From Heterobasidion occidentale (taxonomy: Eukaryota; Basidiomycota; Agaricomycetes; Russulales; Bondarzewiaceae): 64,000 nt of DNA. Every line of letters begins with the position of its first letter. Within the stretch, counting starts at the first letter, position 1. This document shows, piece by piece, positions 44,969-52,900 of this stretch. The DNA lies in NCBI GenBank assembly GCA_039111635.1, contig JBCAQO010000007.1, forward strand, positions 1,984,001 through 2,048,000, given 5' to 3'. The notes below the pieces were generated by a model, which saw only the letters and a list, made by a program, of their open reading frames with translations, was not told the origin of the DNA and searched no databases. Made by a program: the position numbers and the translations under genes.

Positions 44969-46348
44969 ATGTCCGACCACTCCTCCCTTAATTACTCCCC
45001 TGGATGTGCCATGCTCATTGATGACGGAACTACCTCCTCCCCTTCAAGAAACCCCTCGCCAGACATCATTCTGGCCGTGGCCAACCCCGACACTGGACGC
45101 CCTAGCCGAGGCAGCCGCCCAGCGACTCCAGAAGGAGTCCCCGTACCAAGCAGTGTCCACCACACCACGCTCGCCGTCGAAGATCGAACGGATTTACGAG
45201 CCTCATCCCAGGTTGAGAGAGCTCATGACGAGCACAATGAAGGACACCAAGAAGAAGGAAGACCTACTCCGTCAACGCCTCCGCGACCGACGACAGCGTT
45301 GGCTCAAAGAGACACAAGGCAGGAAACGAGAGGCGGAAGAAGATCAGGAAACCCTGAGGACCTGGCATCGCCTACAATTGCTGAGACAGGTGTACAAGAA
45401 CCAGCAACGGCTGGTACATCGGCTACCAGGACCAGAGGACCCCCTACCAGTAGTGGAAATCTGCACCCCGGAGAGTTGGAAGGGCTAGGAGACGCGCTGC
45501 TCCAACGTACCACCATCTCCGCAGTAATTCAGATGGCCACAGCGCTAGCCTTGCAAAGGCTCGCTAACTTCTTCGCAGGGCAACCAGGGAGCGAGAACAA
45601 CAACATACCCCGACGCCTTGCTGACGCGAGCGACCAGGTCAGGCTTTTGGCCTATGCAGATGATCATCGAGCCGCCTCCTGGTATGCCAGAGGAAATAAT
45701 GGGGCTTACGCCTTACTCATTCACCCGGACGAGTTCTCCTCCTTCATCAATTTGGAGCTCCTACCCGCCCTCATCTCGCGCTCCGATACCACGCACTCCT
45801 CCCACGCCCATCCCGTTCGGATTGACCCATTCCGCGTCCAACCATGGAACGTCAAAGCCAGTAGAGCGATACCGGCTACAAGTAACCGAGACGCAACTGT
45901 CCAGACAGAATACGTCTGGACCATGGTTCAACGACAGGCACGAAGGGATCGAGAGACCCTTCCTCCCGCGTCGACAGGACAATCCACCGGGCAGGACGCC
46001 AGAGGCAGCAATGAGGAACATCCTCCAAGGTATAGGAGGAACGAGGGACGAGGAAGCCAGAGGGCAAGGACAACCCTCCAGCCCAGGCGAAGCAGTCCTA
46101 GAAGAACTCGACCAAGAGATTCGTTGACTCCAAACTGTCCTCGAGATAATCGACCTGAAGGAGTGCATCCTCACATTGGTAGAAGAGCTCCAATCCGCCA
46201 GCGCCCGACTCAGCAAACTACTGCCTGGACTCAAGCGGAACTAGACGCCTGGGACGAAGTCAAAGACGGAAATTACCGCGACATCGACCCCTATTACAGG
46301 CCAGATGAAGGGTACGGGGATTATGGGGACATCGGTGGAGGATATTAG
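44969..46348 (+). CDS. Gypsy-B ORF2, unknown protein
   Basis: A 459-codon frame starting ATG 44969, 60 nt after the pol stop. No known domain. From about 45490 on it looks protein-like (ALQRLANFFAGQ, LLAYADDHRAASWYARG, YALLIHPDEFSSFINLELLP), with a Tyr/Gly-rich acidic C-terminus. Over 45006-45488 the +1 frame looks more like real protein (ALAEAAAQRLQKES, IERIYEPHPRLRELM, then a long charged helix), so the gene may be frameshifted near 45480. Its position matches ORF2 of Gypsy-A and ORF3 of Gypsy-C, but I see no clear sequence kinship. Confidence 0.55.
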   Translation: MSDHSSLNYSPGCAMLIDDGTTSSPSRNPSPDIILAVANPDTGRPSRGSRPATPEGVPVPSSVHHTTLAVEDRTDLRASSQVERAHDEHNEGHQEEGRPTPSTPPRPTTALAQRDTRQETRGGRRSGNPEDLASPTIAETGVQEPATAGTSATRTRGPPTSSGNLHPGELEGLGDALLQRTTISAVIQMATALALQRLANFFAGQPGSENNNIPRRLADASDQVRLLAYADDHRAASWYARGNNGAYALLIHPDEFSSFINLELLPALISRSDTTHSSHAHPVRIDPFRVQPWNVKASRAIPATSNRDATVQTEYVWTMVQRQARRDRETLPPASTGQSTGQDARGSNEEHPPRYRRNEGRGSQRARTTLQPRRSSPRRTRPRDSLTPNCPRDNRPEGVHPHIGRRAPIRQRPTQQTTAWTQAELDAWDEVKDGNYRDIDPYYRPDEGYGDYGDIGGGY

Positions 46349-48752
46349 GCAAGGGAGTTGAGGAACCCCTGGCCTTTAACATGGTGACGGAGAGGAAAGG
46401 ACCCTCCGCACCACAGGTACCGGTTTCACACACAGGATGTCCGGAACGAACGTCCTGCATGACGTTAAACTGTGAAAAGATAAGAAGGCAGGGGAAGTAC
46501 CTGACCATTTGCGTTGCAGCCCTCCGGTCTCAAGACAAGGACAAGCATTCAACACTCTCGTTGTCAAGAGGTATTCTGACAAGCGAATCAGGTGTCCCGC
46601 TTGGATCCCCAGTTTTACAGGACCCTTTCCGCATTAGGAGTCCTTAGGATTCACAACATAACCTTGGTACTGGTACATGAATGATGCATGAATATTGGTG
46701 GGAAATTGTGTTGCATGTTCGCCGTTGGGGAATGGCGGACCATACCTCGCTGTCAAGGTCTGACAGGTGTCTTGGACGTCCCACTTTGGATCTCCGATTT
46801 TACAGGGTTGTTTCCGCATTAGGGGGCCCTATCAAGATGCTGGTACATAGTGGCCACACTCCACTAGTAGCCAAAACGGACGAAAGACATCCGCAACAAT
46901 GTAAAACTACGGAAGGCTTGGTCCGCAATGACGATAAACTAGTTACCGTCCGGAACGACGCTAAAGCTACCAAGACCCTCGGAGCGTGGTTGTATTCTGG
47001 CAGACAGTGGAAGGGAGGGCCTCCACCGTTGCAGAACCCTGCCAACTAGGTCGAGGCGCTTCCATATTCCATACGCCCTACAGTAAAAGAATATGGGGTC
47101 GACACGGTTCAATTCCGTGCGAGGGGTTTGGGGACATAGAGCGGGTTGTCAGTCTTCCGACAAAGACCACGACTACTCCATGGCGCTCCCATTCTACCCT
47201 TGAAGTCCGAAGCAAGGATTCCGCTTCAAGGGCCAGTCAAGAGGCAACTGGGACCGTGCCTCGTGGACATCCGCAAAGACTATAAACTACGGATGCCCTC
47301 CATGGCATTAAACTGGGATTACCCTTTCCTTACAGGGTCATAGTCCGCAATGACGATAAACTATTTACTCCTTCAAGGATAGGAGTCGTGGTTGATGGTC
47401 ATGACCTTGACCATCAACTAGTCCAAAATGACCTTAAACTACCCTCACCCCGGAGGATTAAATCTATCGAGGCTCGGAGGTTCAAGCCAGGCGATAGTGG
47501 ACGTCCGCAATGACTATAAACTAGTTGCCGTCCTTCATGACGATAAACTGAGTTACCCTTCATTACAGGGCCATGTGAGTTGTGTCAAAATAGGCTCTCA
47601 AGTCTATTCTCGCAACTCTATAAGTTATCCGGTTTGATATAGTATAAACCGTCACCATCTTACCTCAAGGGAACCCTGTCAAGAAGGAGGAACTGGTCTA
47701 CGGCCCTATGCGCATCACCGATGAATGTTCCGGCACGCAGAAACGCCTGCTGTCTTGTTTACAGGTACTCCTACGTTGGGAGATGGATAGGTCCGCAACG
47801 ACCTTGGTTTAAACTAGCAGGGCAGTCCGCAACAACTTGTGCATAAACTAGCCTCAGTCCGCGAAGACTTAAGGATAAACTAGCCGATGTCCGCAAAGAC
47901 GCAAAACTACGGACGTCCGGCACAACGTTAAACTACCAGGACATACCTTACGCTGACCCCGCAATAATTACCGTCAAGGTGGATACCATGGTTTATTCAA
48001 GAAACCATGGGGTTCAAAGTCTATTCTTCAAAGTCCTTACCTCGTGTTCAATACGCGGAGCACTGCTACATGCTCGCTCCCTTGTGAAAAACAAACTCTG
48101 GACAAACACTCAATCTCTAACCAGGACGGGCCACCGTATGGGGCTGACAGAGTTAGGGATCTTCAAAGGGGTCTTGCCGGACTCAAAACAAGTCAAGAGC
48201 AATGTTCACTCTTGATAGGTTGGTGGGCCTAAGCCTTAGTAAAGCGATCAACCCACACACCTGGAGTCCCCTCGATACCGGAGATCAAGGAGATGAAGAT
48301 CTATCCTGGAAACACTGAAGCATGGCCTTCGGCACTTGGAAAAAGAACGACACACACCCATCCACAGACGAGCTTCTATTTCATCTCATAAATCATTTGC
48401 ACGACACCTTTCTGCATCGTCGCCAGACGACACTGGCTCATCAAACCTACCAGGGAGTCCTGGTCGAGTAGCTGCCTATTGACTCTAGGAGTGTACTCAC
48501 ACAAAACGTACGGTGAAGGAAGAACACCGAGGGCGACGCAATATTGTGGCTGATATTGTCAAAGCCTGGATCAAACAGCTCGACGGAGACGGAAAACTCC
48601 TAGGCGTTGTAAACGACGTAGGTCGGTCTTCGCCCCAGAAAACGAAGTCATATTGGGAAGACGCATCCCAATCTAGTTTGACGACCAGAAAGCAATTGCA
48701 CGTGGAATGACGATGAAGCTCAAGCGAGTAGTCCCCTCAGGAGTTGGGACCT
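46349..48752 (+). other. Gypsy-B 3' non-coding region with a dispersed short motif
   Basis: About 2.4 kb without a credible ORF between ORF2 and the 3' LTR. It holds some 15 copies of a motif GTCCGCAAYGAC followed within 0-7 nt by TAAACTA (between 46452 and 47937), a longer duplicated block (46591-46644 and 46775-46830, sharing TTTTACAGG and TTTCCGCATTAG), and a tRNA T-arm-like hairpin at 47103-47119. Confidence 0.7.
46452..47937 (+). repeat. Cluster of GTCCGCAAYGAC...TAAACTA motifs
   Basis: Copies begin near 46452, 46888, 46921, 46948, 47267, 47342, 47419, 47502, 47530, 47790, 47823, 47855, 47888 and 47914, plus weaker ones. Most keep GTC at the left, GAC or AAC six bases later and TAAACTA at the right, while the middle varies, as a small hairpin would. 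Spacing is irregular, so this is not a simple tandem array. Confidence 0.7.
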
Positions 48753-48765
48753 AGAAAGGGGGTAA
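48753..48765 (+). promoter_or_regulatory. Gypsy-B polypurine tract
   Basis: AGAAAGGGGGTAA directly before the 3' LTR start at 48766. Confidence 0.8.
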
Positions 48766-48875
48766 TGTTATGACTTGACCGATTGGGGCCCTTTGGGGTC
48801 GGTCTAACCGATGGATCAAGCATCACATGCTAGGCGGCTCTACTACGGAGCGTACACCAAGGTATTCGGCATGTC
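48766..48875 (+). repeat. Gypsy-B 3' LTR, left part
   Basis: First 110 bases of the 3' LTR up to the Gypsy-C insertion. The last five, ATGTC, are the target duplication. Confidence 0.88.
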
Positions 48876-49680
48876 TGTTAAGAGCCGGCTCATAACACAT
48901 GATATATGATCACCTGATCATATGACACGCGGTCTATGACCAACGGATATGACCTATACCCGGTGACCAACCCCTTGACTTCACCAACAGACATTGAGTT
49001 ATCTTATCTTATCTTTCGTTCCTGAGTTAACGATCAGTTACATCACTGACATCATTGATTGCATCATGCTTCCTTGATCGCATCATAGATTACATCATTC
49101 CGATCGTTGATCGTTTACTTCTATTTGGTGCCTTGAGCACAGACCTTCTGTAGATCTTGCCCTAAAGCAGATCGCGTATATATAGAACGAGCCAGATACC
49201 TGTATCGCCAGCTCGTTCACCTTGTTACTCCCCACCTGTTCTTACTCTTGACCTTTGGTACTAGCCATACCTCTGCTACATCATAGTCTTTGCCAACAGG
49301 CCAGACTCTTGATTGTCAATAGAACATCTGCTTGAGCATCGGTTTGACTTGCCCTGCGCTTCTCTCTATCATCATCCTCAACCACTCAGTCGTCATCTCA
49401 ATACTGGCTGAGTTCTACACAGGACTAGCGGTATTCTATCTCGACTTTAGTGGGCAGCATATCTACTGCCATCCAGGTCCACATCAGGTCGTACCCGCAC
49501 ATCTGTGGGAAAACCTTTGTGCATTCCTGGAAACGCGATACCATCACGAATCTCTCGTACATCCCAAATTACGCACTCAAGTAGCCGCTGGTGCCTTTAT
49601 CGGACGTACTTGGATTTGGCACGTCCCTCAGTGACTCAGGAGCCTCCTGGCACATCACGTGCGAAGACCAGGTCTTAACA
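48876..49680 (+). repeat. Gypsy-C 5' LTR
   Basis: 805 bp. Opens with two hairpins (GTTAAGAGCC/GGCTCATAAC and ATATGATCA/TGATCATAT). TATA box TATATATA at 49177-49184; predicted transcript start region AGCTCGTTCA at 49210-49219. It ends with hairpin AAGACC/GGTCTT. Confidence 0.9.
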
Positions 49681-49692
49681 CTTGAACAAGCT
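49681..49692 (+). promoter_or_regulatory. Gypsy-C primer-binding segment (self-priming type)
   Basis: TGAACAAGCT (49683-49692) is the reverse complement of AGCTCGTTCA (49210-49219) with one mismatch, two bases after the LTR end. Confidence 0.5.
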
Positions 49693-49991
49693 CTCCTGCC
49701 CCTGCCTCACTCTGGACGGACTACCCTCCCCGAATACCGAGATTGTCAGTGTCATCACCTTCCATCTACACGAAGGCGATTTACGCCGAACGCACACACT
49801 CTCCATCACCCTTGTAGCAGAACCACCCGAGGTCGTTAGCAGTGCGCTTAACCAAATCACCGACAGTTTGTTCAGACCGCTACTCCATCACCCCCCATAC
49901 CGATACCGACTCGAAAGGAACGGATACGTTACGTTCCCTATCTCCATCCGGATCATGCCCCACTACTCCAACCTTTGCCCAGCCAGCGAAG

Positions 49992-52900
49992 ATGAGTACC
50001 GCCAAGACCCCGGAACCGGAACCCCCGGACAAAGCCTTTCAGCTGCCCAGCGTACCAGACCGACTACTGAAAGTCACCCAAGGAAACAGAAATTGGGTCC
50101 AGTACACACAGAGGTTCGGGGCGGTTGCCCTCCTAGCCAGAGCAAACGACCAACTCAAGAAGAAATACTACCTGAGAGGACTCAAGAAAGAACTCGCCGT
50201 GCGAGTCCTTCAGGACGGAGTACCAGATCGTTTTGAAGATCTAATAACTCAAACAGGGAAGCACGCGGAGTCAATGGAAGAAGAAGCTTTTCAAGAAGCC
50301 TACAGACCAATCCTATCGCCATACCAAGGAAGGAAAAGGAAGCGTGAAGGTACTGACAACGACATTTGTTTTAGTTGCAGTGAACCAGGACATTGGGCAA
50401 GGAACTGCCCAAACCAAAGGAACAAGAAGCCGAAGAAAACCCTATGGGAAAGGATGCAAGGAACCCCAGAATGGAACCGATACCAGGAAAAGAAGCTCGC
50501 GGAAGCTTCAGAGATACAGCATCTCTTGGAACAGATCTCGGATAGGCGCCAGCCAACGCCTATTCCGACAAGCAATCGGTTCTCGCCAATCGCACACTTA
50601 TGCGAAGAAGTAGAAGTCAAAGAAGATCCCAGACCAACCATCTCGATCTCTTCGATCTCTCAGATTGTAAAAACAGGGGCACCATCACTTCGAATCGAAA
50701 TAGATCTCATAGGATCCAATAGGATGGCAAGGACCACTGCGTTAATCGACAGCAGAGCAACCGGCAACTTCATTAATCGCCGGTTCGTAGAAAAACATCG
50801 AGTTGCAACCATCCCCACTCGACCCATCCCCATAAATCATGTGGGAGGAGAATCACTAGGAAACATTACCGCACGGGTAAACATAGGCGTCCGCATTCAC
50901 GGAGAAAATCGCGGAACGCACCAGGAACGGACCTTACTATTTGTCTCGGACATAGGAAAGGAGGACGTTATTCTAGGAACTGACTGGTTGTTAAAGCACA
51001 ACCCAGAAGTCGACTGGCATGCCTACGGGCTACACCTCACGAGATGCCCACCCTCCTGTCTAATACAAGGAGGGCCGGTCAAGGCCAAAAGAGCCTTTAG
51101 GAAGAAAACAATATTCCCCACCCTCAAGGAGAACAGGATAGAGGCCGAGGGCTATCAGTGCCGGGACTACAGCATCCCATCACAAAAGGCGGGAATACCT
51201 AGGACAGGCCGGAAAGTGGGAAACACTACAGTACCACATCCGCGGACAATGCCTAAAGATCCGGGGTTCACAACCCGAAGGTTGAATGCGCATCTTCGCA
51301 CTCGGGCTAAACAAATGGAAGCCCCCACATGGGCCGAAGAAGATGCAACGGAAGACGGTAGCGGCAAGCCCGCACTTTCCTCCACGAACCTAGATGAAGA
51401 TGGAGTATACCTCGTCAGGTACCTAGAAACGGGAGCTCTAGAAGCACTGGAACTATACAACGACTCTGAGGAAGGAGTAGACATCCACAGAGCCGAAACC
51501 CAGGAAAAGTTGCAACCTTGGGGCATGCGCGAAGAAAAGTCGCAACCTTGGGGTACGCGCGAAGACAAATCGCGGCCTAGGGGCACGCGTGAAGACAAGG
51601 AAAATCAGTTGCAACCTTGGGGCGCGCACAAAGAATTCAAGAATAAGTCACGGCCTAGGGGCAAGCGCGAAGACCCGCTCAGGCCGGAACCAAAGAAACA
51701 GACCAAGCATACTAACTCACAGCGCTTAGCGGAAGAAGCCGCAAAAGGAAAGCCGGAGTTATCATTTGAGGAAATTGTACCAAAGGAATACTGGGACTAC
51801 AAAGAAGTATTCACCGGACGACCCAAAGGACGGCTCCCACTAGAAAGACCATGGGACCATCATATTGACATCAAGGAGGGCATGGAACACTCGTTATGCC
51901 CCAAACTCTACAGTCTAAGTCCTATCGAACAGGCCGAGCTCAAGAAATTTATAGAGGAAAATCTGGCCAAGGGATTCATCAGGGAATCCAAATCACACAT
52001 CGCATCACCCTTCTTTTTCGTCAAAAAGAAGAACAGAAAATTGCGGCCAGTCATGGATTATCGACGGTTAAACGAAATAACCGTGAAGAACAAGTACCCC
52101 CTGCCGATAATCCAGGAACTTTTAGACCTACTCAAGGATGTGGAATACCTCTCGCTTATGGATGTTGACACAGGTTTCAACAACATAAAGATGTTTGAGA
52201 AAGATATTCACAAGGCGGCATTCCTAACGAATCTAGGAATGTACGAACCCCTCGTCATGTACTTCGGATTAACGAACTCGCCGGCCACCTTCCAAACCAT
52301 GATGAACTCGCTCTTCAAGGACCTCATCTACTCGGGAAAGGTTGTGATCTACATGGACGATATCTTGGTATTCACCAAGACCATGGAAGAACACATCCGA
52401 ATTGTACGACAGGTCCTCCAAATATTGAAGGACAACGATCTCTACCTACAGCCATCGAAATGCCATTTCCACAAGAATAAACTGACGTACTTGGGGTACG
52501 TCATATCGCATGGGCACCTGGAAATGGACCCAGTCAAGGTAGAAGGAATCGCGCAGTGGCCAACGCCCACTCGCGTCAAGGAAGTACAGTCCTTCCTTGG
52601 ATTCTGCAATTTTTATCGCAGATTTATAAAGGATTACTCGAAAGTAGCACGACCGCTATTCGAGTTAACACAGAAGGAACACGCCTGGGTATGGACCCCA
52701 GGATGCGAGCAGGCCTTCCAACAACTTAGGAAGGCATTCACCGAGTCACCTGTACTAATCATGCCAGATACAGAACAGCCATTCCGCATCGAATGCGATG
52801 CCTCTGATTTTGCTACAGGTGCAGTACTCTCGCAACAGGCCAAGGACGGCAAGTGGCACCCATGTGCCTATATATCGAAATCCCTCGCACCCGCAGAACG

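Noticed and set aside
44969..46348. Gypsy-B ORF2 as an envelope gene
   Set aside because: No signal peptide, transmembrane helix or Cys-rich ectodomain is visible.
47041..47130. A complete tRNA gene around the T-arm-like hairpin
   Set aside because: No acceptor-stem partner for the bases after the T-arm and no A-box or anticodon arm found.
46452..47937. CRISPR array or hammerhead ribozyme
   Set aside because: Motif spacing is irregular and the host is a eukaryote; the hammerhead core (CUGAUGA...GAAA) is absent.
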